NCBI GenBank assembly: GCA_030549775.1
Contig: CM060173.1
Location: 32,110,110 to 32,174,109, forward strand
Reading direction: 5' to 3'
Length of the DNA stretch: 64,000 nucleotides
Source: Tamarix chinensis
Taxonomy: Eukaryota > Streptophyta > Magnoliopsida > Caryophyllales > Tamaricaceae
The notes beneath the pieces were generated by a model. It saw only the letters and a list, made by a program, of their open reading frames with translations, was not told the DNA's origin and did not search any database. Made by a program: the position numbers and the translations under genes. Within the stretch, counting starts at the first letter, position 1. Each line of letters starts with the position of its first letter. Shown here one piece after another: positions 48,901-61,615 of the stretch.

Positions 48901-49958
48901 ATGGCTACATGGGGGGCTGGTCGGGGAGTGGTGGAGTAGAGGCTACGGTGGTGATGATGTGTGATGGTGCTGGGGTGGTCAGGGAGCTGGACGACGAGTT
49001 TCACAGGGGAGGTTGGGGCTGCTAGGTTTGGCGGATGGAGTGGTACACTAGTTGTGGCTACTGGGATGAAGGGGGAGGTGGTAGGGAGGTTGGATGATGT
49101 TTGGGCGACATGGATGCGGTGTAGGGTGGCTACATAGGGCTATTTGGTTGGAAATCTTGAGCGAGAGAGAAAGAGAGAGGAGTGGGAGGGGAAGTGGAGG
49201 GGTAGAAGGTCGGGGCTGGGGTTGGTTAAGGAGTGTATGTGTGTGTTATATGCAAGGGCAGAACCAAACGAAATAGGGAGAGGAGATGTTTGTTTATGGT
49301 GGAGTGTGCATCATGTGTATGTGTATAGAGTATAGAAGCTTATTTGGTTGGGTGCTTGGGGAAGTTGACGTACGTAGTAGGGGGAGCTGTGAGGAATAGT
49401 GGGTTGGGGGATGTTTGGAGTGTGTAAGTGTATTTGTGGAGTGTGTAACATGTATATGTGAGTATAAATGCAGAGGGTGGAGTCAAGTAAGAAAGTGAGG
49501 GAGATAGGGAGAGTATTTATGGGGAAGAGACAATAAATGGCAGAGGGAGAGAGAGAAGAAGAAATGATATATATATATATATATATATTATTTTAAATTT
49601 AGTTTAGATAAATTTGAATATTAGATAGAAAAATAATTTGGGGAAAAATAATCTGATTTGAGATAGGTTTAAATAAAATAAAAAGATAAAAATAATCATG
49701 AATAAATTTTAGGAATTTATTTTAGGTTACGAGTCGCGATTATTAATAAAATAATTAGGATAGGATTTATAGATAAAAACTATGATTAAGATAAAAGTCG
49801 GTTTCTATCAACTTTTTAACCTGATTATTTTTATATATAAACCGTCATAATAATAATAATAACAACACATTTAATACTAAACCTCCTAAAATAATAATTA
49901 TAATTATTCACACGTAATTATTAGTTTTAATTAGGGTTCCTAAAAATGGGGTATTACA
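45932..49958 (-). mobile_element. Solo LTR B' (4.0 kb) inserted in the LTR of H
   Basis: Reverse orientation, TGTAACACCCCC to GGGGTATTACA, with exact target duplications ATAAT (45927-45931 and 49959-49963). It is a relative of LTR B (14617-18525): the same tandem sets reversed (46660-47070), a reversed GC-rich leader (48500-49560), a TA run (49568-49588). The ORFs in the leader (for example 48529-48939) are Gly/Arg/Trp low-complexity translations, not genes. Confidence 0.88.
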
Positions 49959-49989
49959 ATAATAGACTTTTTGTAACCATGGCTGTCAC

Positions 49990-49997
49990 TATAAATA
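49990..49997 (+). promoter_or_regulatory. TATA box of element H LTR
   Basis: TATAAATA followed by ATGGG and a leader of nearly 300 bases to the LTR end. This is the usual position for a retrotransposon core promoter. Confidence 0.6.
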
Positions 49998-50285
49998 TGG
50001 GTAGCCTCAACACAATACAACACACCACCCCCTTGAATTACAACTCAGATTTTTAAGCTCCCTATGTCCCCCCTCTACAAAGTTGAGTGAAAAGTCTCAT
50101 AACTTTTATTTCAAGTGTTGAAAACTTGAGTAGTAGTTGTGAGTGTTTGGCCTTTAGCTACCTTATATCAAATATTATCATACTCGTCATCTCTTTTCTC
50201 CATTTTAACTTTCAGTGATCAATTATCCAATAAGCCACCATCTTCCATTAAGCATGTGCCAACTTGTTTAGCATATGCATCAAAT

Positions 50286-50300
50286 TGGTATCAGAGCTTA
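50286..50300 (+). promoter_or_regulatory. tRNA-Met primer binding site of element H
   Basis: TGGTATCAGAGC just after the LTR end. The gag ATG lies about 190 bases downstream. Confidence 0.85.
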
Positions 50301-50477
50301 AGGTTAAGAATTTGGGATAATTTTTATGTCCTCTTTTCCTTCTTTACCTCGTCTAGGCCCAAACAGTTCACAAAAAAAATTTCTAGCCACCCACCATAAT
50401 TTTCAAACCCAAGTTAACCTCTCCGAACCAAACACATCATCTTTCTCTATTGATTTCTTCTTCAAACTCAAGCAACT

Positions 50478-51600
50478 ATGGGTGATGAACAAATTCCAAG
50501 AGGCTTAAGCCTTGAAGAGGTACAAAATTTGAGAAGAGACCAAGCCATTGAAAACCTCCAAAATGACATGAGAAGAGTTCTTAGCTTTTTGGAGAATCTC
50601 ATTCAAAACCATAACACTCCATGCCCAAATACTTCCCCATGGTCGAGAAGAATACCCCATTTTCACCAATATGAGGTGGTCAGATCTAGCACAAGTGATG
50701 ATGCTAGTGATTCCAACTCCTCACCAAGTGGTTCCCCATGTGATAAAAGAAGGAGACATGAAAGGAGAGATCCTTTTCATGACATCAAAGCCGAAGTGCC
50801 TAAGTTTGATGGATCACTTAATCTAGAAGATTTCCTAGAGTGGGAGTTGAGGTGCTCTAGGATGTTTGAAGCGAAAGGCTATAATGATGACAAGAGCTTT
50901 AGGATTGCAATCCTTAAGCTCAAGGGACATGCCTCCCTATGGTGGAAAAGCCTTACTCACCAAAGGAGAAAGAAGGGGAAATCTAAGGTAAAATCTTGGT
51001 TGAAGATGAAGAGGCTTTTGAGGGAAAGGTTTTTACCCTCATCCTACACTCAAGACCTCTACAACAAGATGTCCTCCTTGAGGAAAAGGTCAATGAGTGT
51101 TGAAGAATACATCAAGGAGTTTGAGCGGTTGAAGATGAGGTTGGATTTAGATGAGTTAGAGGAGCACACAATGTCACATTTCCTTGGAGAGATAAGGAGT
51201 GAAATTACACGCAAAGTGGAGTTACACAAGTACTACACCTTAGATGAGATTTTTTATCTAGCCACTAAGGTGGAGAAGCATAAGAAGGAGAAGAGAGGAC
51301 CAAAGTTTCCTCAAAGAAGGTTCACTCCCAAAAATTCCAAAGAAGCCTTTTCATCATCTAATCCATCCCCTCCCATTTGAAATATTGAAGTGAAGGACAA
51401 GGGGAAAGGTGTTAGGTTTTAACCTAACAAACCAAAGGTTGTAAGGTGCTTTAAGTGTCAAGGCCTAGGGCACTATCAAAATGAGTGTCCCAACAAAAGA
51501 GTTATGACTCTTTGGGAGTTGGAGGAGGTAGGTCATGAGGAGCAAATGAAGAGACCAAAGCAGACCATGAGGAGGAGGAAGAGCAAGAAGAGGCACCCCT
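50478..51600 (+). pseudogene. Ty3/gypsy element H gag, near-intact but with stops
   Basis: An open frame of 300 codons from the ATG at 50478. The retrotransposon gag domain covers about residues 100-265: KFDGSLNLEDFLEWE, GHASLWWKSL (150-159), MSVEEYIKEFERL and a final KVEKHKKEKRG. A stop lies at about 51378 and another near 51421. The same frame then carries the knuckle CFKCQGLGHYQNEC (about 51451-51492), the C-x2-C-x4-H-x4-C nucleic-acid binding motif. Gag coats the element RNA in virus-like particles. Confidence 0.9.
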
Positions 51601-51689
51601 GGATGTAGGAGAAGCTCTAATGGTGAGAAGGGTATTGCACACCAAGGAGTTCATGAAGGAGGAGACACAATAGGAGAACATATTTCAAA

Positions 51690-52150
51690 CCAAGTGCATG
51701 ATCCTTGGTAAGGTATGTTCCCTTATTATTGATAGACATAGTTGTGCTAACGTAGCCTCTTGCACACTTGTGGAGAAACTTAACTTGCCTACCACTCAAA
51801 ATGCCTAACCATATAAGCTAAAATGGATTAATAATGGAATAATGGTTGAAGTGACCGAGTAGGCTGTATTTCCTTTTTCCATTGGAAAAACCTACCAAGA
51901 TAATGTGGTTCCTATGGACGCTTGTCATCTATTGCTAGGAAGTCCATGGAAATATGATAGGCATGTCCAACATGATGGTAGGAGGAACACTTATTTTTTG
52001 AAATTTGAAAAAAAGAAAGTTGTACTCACAACCCTTAGTCATCGTTCCTCACTTGTTAGGGAGGAAACCAAAAAGAAGAAGACCTTGTTTCTAGATAGCA
52101 ATGGGATAGACAAGGCACTAGCCAAGGGGAAGTTCATGTATTTTTAATTA
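51690..52150 (+). pseudogene. Ty3/gypsy element H aspartic protease
   Basis: A pepsin-like retroviral protease. The active site region reads LIIDRHSCANVAS (about 51722-51760), where D-S-G is expected, so the Ser and Gly are replaced and activity is unlikely. The C-terminal signature MDACHLLLGSPWKYDR (about 51910-51960) is intact. In-frame stops lie near 51673, 51806 and 51860. The frame is in line with gag, as in a gag-pol polyprotein. Confidence 0.8.
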
Positions 52151-52159
52151 TTACTTGAA

Positions 52160-52835
52160 GATAATGAAGAAAGTAGAGGAAGTGACCCATGGGTTAAACC
52201 TTTTCTAGGGGAGTTTGGGAATGTCTTCCCAAATGATCTACCTAGTGAGCTACCCCCTTTTGGAATTGAGTACCAAATTGACTTGGTCCCCAATGATACA
52301 CTCCCAAACAAGCCTGCCTATAGGTGTAATCCTAAGGAGGCTAAGGAGTTACAAAGGCAAGTTGATGATTTGTTGCAAAAATGGTTTATTAGAGAATCCC
52401 TTAGCCTTTGTGTGATACCAACCCTTTCAGTACCAAAGAAGGAAGGGAGTATGAGGATGTGTGTTAATAGTACATCTATCAACAACATCACCATCAAGTA
52501 TAGGTATCCTATACCTAGACTTGATGAAATGTTGGATTGCTTACATGAGGCTTGTGTATTCTCAAAGATTGATTTGAGGAGCAGATACTACCAAATTAGA
52601 GTAAAGGAGGGAGATGAATGGAAGACCACCTTCAAGACTAAGGGAGGATTATATGAATGGATGGGGATGCCTTTTGGTCTCTCAAATGCTCCTAGCACCT
52701 TCATGAAGCCCATGGATGAATTCCTTAGGCCCTTTATCTTTAAATTTTTTGTAGTGTACTTTGATGATATACTTGTATACTCCTCTAGTAGTGAAGATCA
52801 AGCAAATCATTTAAGGCTCATATTTTCAACCCTTT
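52160..52835 (+). pseudogene. Ty3/gypsy element H reverse transcriptase, N-terminal part, cut by LINE
   Basis: A 188-codon open frame from 52283 holds PAYRCNPKEAKELQRQVDDL, FSKIDLRSRYYQIRV (first catalytic Asp), MPFGLSNAPSTFM and the catalytic YFDD (159-162 of this frame). The linker before it (from about 52160) continues the same frame. At 52836 the LINE begins; the reading resumes at 62998 on the other side. Copies DNA from the element RNA when intact. Confidence 0.9.
52821..52835. repeat. LINE target-site duplication, left copy
   Basis: ATATTTTCAACCCTT matches ATATTTTCGACCCTT at 62983-62997 with one difference. The 15-base length is typical for LINE integration. Confidence 0.85.
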
Positions 52836-52930
52836 TTTTTGGTAATTAAAGATTTTATTACCAAATAGAGAAATGAAATACAGAATGTCAAAAAAATATA
52901 CAACCTCACAGGGGCATTCCCCTTATCAAA

Positions 52931-55051
52931 CTATACTATCCATCTATCAAGTCTCTCTAGATAATTTTTTATATGCACATTCGGAGTGTCGCCAAAGCAA
53001 ACAAAAATCTCAGCAATAATTTGTCTAATAATGGTCCTCGGATTCCTTTGTAGCATCTGGAAAACAACCAAATTCCTATTAATCCAGATATGATAGAGTA
53101 GTGCATTGAAGGTAGCTCTCCACACCACTTTCTTGCCTTTTCCCTTAGTCTTCTTCATCAACCATTGAAAACAACTTTGCCATTTGTTGAAATCCCCCTG
53201 TATTTTTAGCCACTTCAATATAGAAATCCAAAGGACTCGAGCACCTGGACATTTAGTAAAAAGGTGATCCATATCCTCTTCTTCATCTCTGCAAACTTCA
53301 CACAATTTATCAATGGTTATCCCCCATTGATACAATTTGGATTTAACAGGCAAAGCAGAATGACAAATAAGCCAGACAATGAATTTATGTTTCTCCAACC
53401 CTCTATTCTTCCAAACAAACGCACTCCATTCAACTGGCAGGCCTGAGGTTCTGATATGCTGATACACTAGTTTAGAACTTAGTTTTCCAGAACAACAACG
53501 GTTGGCATAGCAAATTCTTATCTGATTTCTTACCCTTAGCAGTTGTTTTATATTCCACGAAAACTCTGGTTTCTCTTCTAGCTGCCAAACATCCCTCCCT
53601 TTGAGGTACCTCTCATGAATCCATTTAACCCATATACTTTCTTTAACTTCAATAAGCTTCCACAAGAATTTTGCAAGACAAGCTGAGTTCCAGTGGACCA
53701 ATTGTCTCAAGCCCAACCCTCCTTCTTGTTTAGGCATGCAAACTTTCAACCAAGCAACATGTGCTCTTCTTTTTTGTGGATCCATATTATTCCACAGAAA
53801 ACATCTACACAGAGTGTCTAGTTGATGAATGACAGCCTTTGGCAGAACAAACATTTGCATCCAAAAATTTTCAATACCAAAAATAACAGTGTGAAGTAAC
53901 TGCAACTTCCCAGCAAAGTTGAGATATTTCACAGTCCAGGATTTCAGCTTATGCATAATTTTATCAATGAGAGGTTGATATTGGCTGACAGAGAGGGAGG
54001 CAGGATTTAGAGGAACACCAAGATATCTGCATGGAAAATTGCCCTCTTTAAAATTTAATTTCTGTAAAATCAGTCTTTTATCAACCTCATTAACCCCTCC
54101 AAAAAATGCACTGCTCTTTTCAGGGTTTGCTTGGAGACCAGAGGTGAGGTGAAAGATCTTCAGCTTTTCCTGGATCAACTCAGCTGATATAACATGCCCT
54201 TTACAAAAGATGAGTAAACCATCTGCAAAACTGATATTAATGATCGTTGTGGTCTTGCATTCTGGATGTCCTCTGAACTTGTTTTCATCCCACAAAGTTT
54301 TCAATAATCGATGGAGATATTCCATGGTTAAAACAAACAGATATGGGGACAAGGGGTCACCTTGTCTTAATCCCCTACCACCCTTAAATGGTTTGCATAA
54401 GGTACCATTCAAACAAATGGAGAATTGTGTTGTTGAAATACATTGCATGATCAGGTGTATAAAGTGACTAGGAAAACCCATACCTTCCATAAGATGTTTA
54501 ATGAAACTCCATTCCACAGTATCATAAGACTTCCTTAGATCAACCTTGAGCATCATACGGGGGCTATTAACCTTCCTTCCATACTTTCTCCACAACTCTT
54601 GAGCTAGCAGAACACTTTCACCTAACCATCTCCCTTCCATAAAAGCATTCTGTGAGTTGTGTACTATGTCTGGCAAGATCTTCTGCATTCTAGTAGTGAG
54701 TATCTTGGATATAATTTTATAAGCAACATTATAACATGAGATGGGTCTATAATCTACCACAGTTCGAGCATCAGAATTTTTTGGAATTAAATGCAAGGAA
54801 GTGTTGTTCAAAGTTTTTAAGAGAAAACCTGTCTCCCAAAATTTTCTAACAACATCCATAACATCTTGCCCCACAATAAGCCAAGCTGACTTATAGAAAT
54901 GGGCATTAAAGCCATCAGATCTAGGAGCCTTTGTGTTTCCCATACTAAAAACAGCCTCCTTTATCTCACCTTCAGAAACTGGTCTAATCAAATGTGCTCG
55001 GTGAGCACTGTGAAGTGTAGGGCGTTTATTCACAATTTCAAGATGAACCAC
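52931..55051 (-). pseudogene. LINE ORF2, reverse transcriptase and zf-RVT region
   Basis: A 706-codon open frame. RT motifs are YRPISCYNVAYKIISKIL (101-118), QNAFMEGR (134-141), KVDLRKSYDTVEW with a catalytic Asp (171), GLRQGDPLSPYLF (227-239) and SFADGLLIF (274-282). In the last, the second Asp of the F/YADD motif is Gly, so polymerase activity is probably lost. The C-terminal zf-RVT region (about 530-640) has the pattern C-x2-C-x7-H-x4-C in LCEVCRDEEEDMDHLFTKCP. It reverse-transcribes LINE RNA at the nicked target. Confidence 0.9.
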
Positions 55052-55684
55052 CTCTAGTATGTGTGAAGAAGAACCAAGCAGCTGAGCATAAAAGTTTTGG
55101 ATTTCTTTGCTAATATCTATCTGGGAAGTGAGCTTTCTTCAATTTGCATCATGCAGAGCATATATAGCATTGTATCTTCTCCTCTCATTTATATTTGCAT
55201 GGAAAAAGCCATTGTTACCATCCCCCAATTTTATGTACTGGATTCTGGCTTTTTGCTGAAGAAAATGTTCTTCCATTTTAGCTTGTTGCTACCATCTCTT
55301 CCTTAGAATTCCCTCTTATATCTCCAAATCAGTATCTCCAGGATTGGCCTGAAGATTGTGCTTACACTTCAACCAATCAGATTTAGCTTGATCCATTTTT
55401 CTGCTCAAATTACCAAAGTGTTGTAAATTAAATTGTTTTAGAACCTATTTTAACCGTTTGAGCTTGATAACCAAACAAAACTATTTGGATCCCTGAACAG
55501 GTTGTTGCCAAACATTAGCAACACATTGTAAGAAGTCAGGAGAAGTGGTCCAAAAGTTAAAAAAACTTAAAAGGTTTCACCCCACTTCTATCATTATTCT
55601 GCCACACAAGCTGTAGCCTATAATGATCACATAGACAGTCTTCAACCACTTCAACCCAAACATGATTAAATATGGCAAACCATT
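55052..55684 (-). pseudogene. LINE ORF2, linker between endonuclease and RT, decayed
   Basis: Minus-strand frames give short stretches in line with ORF2 (for example WVEVVEDCLCDHYRLQLVWQ at 55684-55590) but many stops. LTR E cuts it at 55684/61001. Confidence 0.75.
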
Positions 55685-56349
55685 TGTAACACCCCCAAAT
55701 TTACTACTGAAAAATTTCGTTTAAGACAAAGGTTTTAGCGGAAGCGAAAGAATTAAAACCATAAACTTGGGGGTATTACCGCCACACTTAGTACCAGACC
55801 GGTTCACTCCTACCGTTCCGATACTAAGTGCTAAGGCTAAACTAAACAATCATTAAGTAAGAGTCATCAAAAACATAGGTCCATAGTTAACATAGACCAT
55901 TCACGAAAACCACGAGTCAACAACAGTTAAAATATCGTTTAGGAATACAACTTAAAGTGCGGTTTCAAAGCAAGGAGCGTAGTACAAAATATAACCAATA
56001 AAACAGATCCCAAGGGACCAATATCCGGATCGCCTACTCACTTAAGCCAAGCCTTCCACCCCACGATTTGTAACCGATCAAACCTGCATAGGAGGTCTGC
56101 TCCCCACCATTGGTGGATCATCACAGGACCCATTCAATCAGTGTAGTATCAATACGGGTCCAATACTGAGTAAGGGCACAAGTGCGCTAAGGCCAAGCAT
56201 ACAGTCATACCACATAGCACGTATAACACAATCATGTAGACAACATGCGAAGATAAGGTCTGAACACTTTTCTGGTGACTTAATCTTTATTCTCATTGAT
56301 GATAATAAGTCCATTTCCACACATTTCTTCAATAACCCATGTGAGCGCG

Positions 56350-56975
56350 GGAGCCCCACTATTATAGCCGGTGGACCGGAAGATATACGCACAGGGCAGA
56401 ACGCCTCTGATCCACTATTATAGCCGGTGGACCGAAAATAAAAGCACAGGGCAAAACGCCTCTACTCCACTATTATAGCTGGTGGACCAGATCACAGCCC
56501 CGACTCACATGGTGTTTCACTGTAAGTACTTAGTATTTTCCCATGGATTACTTCATTCATTTTCATTCAAAGCATTCTTCATTAATCCATGTGAGCGCGG
56601 GAGCCCCACTATTATAGCCGGTGGACCGGAAGATATCGCACAGGGTAGAACGCCTCTGATCTACTATTATAGCCGGCGGACCGGAAAAATAAACGCACAG
56701 GGCAAAACGCCTCTGGTCCACTATTATAGCCGGTGGACCGGATCACAGCCCCGACTCACATGGTGTTTCGCTTTAAGTACTTAGTATCTTTCCCATGGAT
56801 TAACTTATACGTTTGGTTTGTCGAGCATGAGATCCCCCACTATTATAGTCGGTGGACCGGAAGATATCGCACAGGGCAGAATACCTCTAATCCACTATTA
56901 TAGCCGGTGGACCGGAAATAAACGCACAGGGCAAAACGCCTCTGATCCACTATTATAGCCGGTGGACCGGATCAC
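56350..56975 (-). repeat. Minisatellite in LTR E (three blocks)
   Basis: Reversed units CCACTATTATAG and CCGGTGGACCGG with about 54 base spacing. There are three blocks, separated by spacers with CTTTAAGTACTTAGTAT. The other LTRs have two blocks. Confidence 0.85.
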
Positions 56976-57339
56976 AGGATCGGCTCGACATCTTTCGCTT
57001 TACGTGATTAATGTCTTATCGGTGTCTTATTAAATCACACATCACCCTTAACATGCATAAATCATTCTCTTTATACTGTACTTATCACAACTAATAAAAT
57101 CCCACATACATAACTACCCTTCAATCAATAGATACACATGATAACACCCAACAACTCTAAGCAGCCATAACCAACCCTAGTTGTCCACACCAACCGTGGT
57201 TAGCCACTCTTATCCCTATTTTACCATAACCACCATACTTAGCCATCCCAAACCTTAATTGTCCTCAATAATCATGATTAGTTACTCCAACCACTTAATC
57301 ACAACACCCCAGAGTTAATCACTCCAAACCCTAATCCCA

Positions 57340-57970
57340 TACAATCGTTAACTCCCATGCAAAACCCTAACTCCACCACGCAACCCTAAGGCCACCATAC
57401 CCACATTAATACCACCATGCAAACATAACACCACCAAGAAAACCCTAATACCACCATAACCCATTAATACCACTATGCAACCATTAATACCACCATACAA
57501 ACCATAACACCACCATGCAAACCATAACACCACCAAGAAAACCCTAATACTACCATAAGCCATTAATACCACTATGCAACCATTAATACCCCCATACAAA
57601 CCATAACACCACCATGCAAACCCTAATACCACCATAAGCCATTAATACCACCAGACGAACATTTATACCACCATACAAACCCTAATACCACCATAAGCCA
57701 TTAATACCACTATGCAATCATCAATACCCCCATACGAACCCTAATACCACCATGCAAACCCTAATACCACCAATCAACATTAATACCTCCATGAAATCAT
57801 AAATAACGCCATACAACACTAATACCCCCATAAAAATCACAAATACCACCATACAACATTAATACCTCCATAAAATCACAATACCACCATACGAACCCAA
57901 ATACCACCATACGAACCATTAGTACCGCCCTAGAACATTGATACCATCATACAAACTTTAAGACTCCCAT
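57340..57970 (-). repeat. Tandem repeat with CCATGCAAACCCTAATACCACC units
   Basis: About 25 units of 20-30 bases alternate CCATACAAACC, CCATGCAAACC and CATTAATACCACC. It is the reversed counterpart of the TTTGCATGG arrays, but larger. Confidence 0.8.
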
Positions 57971-58669
57971 GCATGGTTCCCAACTCTCATTTATTTCGGA
58001 CATTCCTCCCACTTAAATATTCTCTCATAGATCATGAGGTACTTAGTCAACCTCATATCCCCCTTAGTGGTCTCACTTCTCATTTATTTCCGGTCATCCT
58101 TATATTCCCAACTCATATTACCATTTATCCTAACATGCATGTCCTAGAGGGCCATAACATAATACATCATAAACATCATACATATAAATGTCATGCTCAT
58201 GTCACGGAAGCACATACAACATACCTCAATCTCCAAGCTACGCTACACATAAGACAAGTTATCCACAAATCATATCATACATGGCATAGCATGGCATTCA
58301 CAACATTCAACACATCCATGTCACACATAGCACAAGGCCATTAGCTTCGTCCTTACCTAAGGCGACGCCGAGCTTGGAGCACGCTCCTCTAACTCCTTAG
58401 GGCTTTGGTCGGGGTTACCTATAAAAGGGGAAAATGCTAAGTATTAGTTTCCCTTATAATTACTATCAATCCTCATTCTAGTTTAAGGTTAGGGTTTTTA
58501 TTACTAAAAAGGGTTTTATACAAAAACTAGGGTTTTTACCTTAGAATTAGTATACTAAATATTAGTAGTCAAAATATAGTTATTTATGATACTTATTGTT
58601 ACACTTATTTTATTAAGCCCATTAGTTCCATTCTTATAATACTAGTGTTCACTAGTCACAGTAAAATAG

Positions 58670-58671
58670 TG

Positions 58672-58726
<55 letters not shown>

Positions 58727-59211
58727 GACTACTAATAGTGATAATAGTAATAGCTAATAATAGTGTCATAGTAATGAGGTTAGGGTTAATGTTAAATGGT
58801 ACGGTAATAAGGTTCAAGTACTCTTCTTAGTTAACAACCAAATGATATTTACTAGCTTGAGTTAAGTAACATGGGTAAGACAAGGTAGTATTATTATTAA
58901 CAATGGTGACAAATGTGTTAAGTATAATAATAATAACAATAACAATAATAATAATAGTAATAATAATAATAGTAATAATAGTAAAAATAATAATAATAAT
59001 AACAATAGTACAATCAAGTAAGGTTAAGCAATAATAATAATAACCATAGTAAGGATAATAGAAATAATAATAATAAAAATGTTAATACTAATAATTATAA
59101 AAATAAGACCAAAGTTAAGTATAATATAGGTTAGGGTTTAAAAGGGATGTTAGTATTAGTAAGAAAATAAGAACATTAATAATAAAGACAATAATAATGG
59201 TAATAATGATG

Positions 59212-59244
<33 letters not shown>

Positions 59245-59262
59245 GTAATAACAATAATAAAA

Positions 59263-59293
<31 letters not shown>

Positions 59294-59320
59294 GTATATT
59301 AGTGTTAATATTAGTAGAAA
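58670..59320 (-). repeat. TAA (ATT) arrays of LTR E
   Basis: Several (TAA)n runs, the longest at about 58671-58724. I do not find the AGGGY-YGAA-RCCCT hairpin that is present in LTR1-3. Confidence 0.85.
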
Positions 59321-60157
59321 ATAGTAGCAACTATATAAAAAAAAGGGGGTTAGGGTTTGGATGGGTGGAGAACCACCTAGGGTTGGTGGTGGTCCGGCGG
59401 CGGCGCGTGGCGGCGACGGCGGCGGCGGTGGAGGAGGAAGGGAAGGGAGAAGATCAAGGTGGGGGCTGGATGGCAGGAGGAAAAGAGAATTTTGAGGTGG
59501 GGGGAGAAGCAGCAGGTGAAGGGGAGTGGAGTGAGGGTGGTGGCGTGAGAAAGGAGGCGGCGCGCGGTGGTGGACGCGGCGGCCGAAGGTGGAAGAAGGT
59601 GGTGGGAGATGGTGGAGGCTGGTGGAGAAGGAGGTAGGGGGTAAGGATGGTATGGGCAGGTAGGGGAGGACCTGCCGGTTATTTTGGGAGGTGGCAGGGT
59701 GGCTGGTAGTGGCGGAGGAGGCGGTAGAAGGTGGCGCAAGGCGGCGACGGGCTTGAAGGGGCTGCTCGGGGTGGCGATTTTGCACCGCCTGGGGTGGCTC
59801 GTGCAAGGCGAATCGAGGGCTGAGGAGGGCTTGGTTAGGTGGAGGGTGGTGCAAGGTGGGGTTCTGGGCGGCGCTCGACCGGCGGCGTTGGGGGAGGGCG
59901 GTGGCGAGAGGGAGCAAACCCAGGGTTTCGGGGTTCCAAATCCCGAATCCAGGTGATCAATGGGGGTATTTATAGGCAGGGTGGTCGGGCAAGGCCAAGG
60001 GGAAGAAGACAAGGGGGTGTGGGCGCCAGGCTGGCCGGCAGGCGGCAGCTGCCATGGCAGGCGGCAGGCGGTTGCAGGAGAGAAAAAAAAGGAAGGGTTG
60101 CAGGCTGCTCAGGAGGGAGGACAATGCTGGTTGGGGCCAAAACGGGGAAAGAAAACG

Positions 60158-60188
<31 letters not shown>

Positions 60189-61005
60189 GCAGGTTCACCG
60201 GTGTCGGGGCAGCGCCGGCAGTGCAGGCATGCGTCGCTGCTGCCGTCTGCACGGGGAAGAAGAAGGGGGAAGAAAAGGGGGTGGACCGGCGGTCCAGGGG
60301 AAAGAGAAAAAGAAGGGGGAAACCGGCCGGTTCGGCGACGTTTATAAGGTTTTAAACCAAAACGCGGCGTTTTAACAGTATGGGGGATAGAGCGCTGCGT
60401 CGAGTTACCCGTTTGGCAACGACTATCTTCAGTAATCGGAACGCAGCGTCTCAACAGAAGGATGGCCGAAACGCTGCGTTTGGATGCACGAGGAGACGTC
60501 GAACGGCGCTGGGCCGCGGGAAGGGAAAGAAGGAAGGGACGGGGGTTTGGGCGGCCCGTGCGCGAGACGGGGGAGAGGAGAAGGGTTTGGGCCGATGGGC
60601 TGGCCCAGCCAGGGAGGGGGGGAGAAGAAAGAAAAAAAAGGAGAGGAGGGAGAAAAAAAAGAAGAAAGGGAAAAATAGGAAATAAATAGGATAGGGAAAA
60701 TAAATAAAATAACTTATGGGGAAATTGGGGTATTTTTGGTTTATTTATAATATTAATATATATAAAATATTAAATAAATTCCTTTTTGCTTATTTTAGAC
60801 CATTTTAGATAAATTTCCTTAACCTCCATGCTAATTAGGAAAAATACCCAAATTTTCTTCCAATTAAATTCTTTATTATTTTCCTCTTAATATACCTTAA
60901 TTAACTCTCTACATCTTAATAAATGAGTTTATATAATTAATTTTCCTAATAATTCCTTATTTGGCCATAATTTCGGAAATTAGGATTTTGAGATATTACA
61001 CCATT

Positions 61006-61615
61006 CCTGATCACCAAGAGCCCTATCCAGTCTACAGCTGACTCTAGCCGACCCTGATTGCTGATTTGACCATGTAAAAAGAGGGCCAGTGGATCGTAAC
61101 TCCCCCAATCCACAGGTACATAGGCAGTATGCAAATTCTTCCATATCAGCTAAGTGTAAATTACCACCTTTCTTCTCCCTAGCTGAGAGAACAACATTGA
61201 AATCACCAATTACTAAGCTACCCTTATGTGAGGAATGAAAATCCACAAGCTGTGACCACAGTGCTCTCCTGGCAACATTATCATTCTGAGCATACACAAT
61301 AGAAGCATAAAACTGTTTGCCATCAGCTAAAGCAACAGAAACATGAATAACTTGTTCAAAAATACCCAGAACTTGGAGTTTCAGCATTGAGTCTCTCCAA
61401 ATAATCCATATTCTACCATTATGATGTGCAGAATAGTTATGGACTAAGTAATACTGATTCCCAATTCTCTACAAAACACCTTGCATTTTTTCTTTTTTCA
61501 CACGAGTCTCTAAAAGGAAAATAATATCAAGGTTATTATACTATATATATCTACTAACTAATCTTTGCTTCAGGAGTTTATTAATACCCCTGACATTCCA
61601 CATAGCAAGCTTCAT
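61006..61615 (-). pseudogene. LINE ORF2, apurinic-type endonuclease region
   Basis: It starts MKLAMWNVRG at 61615, the usual start of plant LINE ORF2. Stops occur after about 24 codons and again soon after. The frame is then open at 61387-61006 with SLVIGDFNVVLSAREKKGG (the GDFN motif) and GPLFTWSNQQSGSARVSCRLDRAL. This is an endonuclease/exonuclease/phosphatase fold that nicks target DNA. LTR E interrupts it shortly after. Confidence 0.85.

Larger units (their letters stand above)
45308..50283 (+). mobile_element. 5' LTR of Ty3/gypsy element H (about 0.94 kb, split by LTR B')
   Basis: It ends before the primer site at 50286. A TATA box TATAAATA lies at 49990-49997. Flanks of LTR B' join smoothly across it. 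The start is uncertain: TGTAGGAGCATC at 45308 is a plausible 5' end and gives an LTR of about 944 bases, but the 3' LTR needed to confirm it is outside the window. Confidence 0.55.
55685..61000 (-). mobile_element. Solo LTR E (5.3 kb) inserted in the LINE
   Basis: Reverse orientation, TGTAACACCCCC to GATATTACA, with exact target duplications CCATT (55680-55684 and 61001-61005). Layout from its 3' end: hairpin (55784-55831), minisatellite (56350-56975), TTTGCATGG-type repeats (57340-57970), palindrome and CCTTACCTAAGG block (58351-58390), TAA arrays (58670-59320), GC-rich leader with CGG runs (59370-60660). It belongs with LTR1-3. Leader ORFs, some over 200 codons on both strands, are low-complexity and are not annotated. 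Confidence 0.9.

Noticed and set aside
53264..54467. Plus-strand ORFs of 60-85 codons in the LINE
   Set aside because: Shadows of the LINE ORF2 frame on the minus strand.
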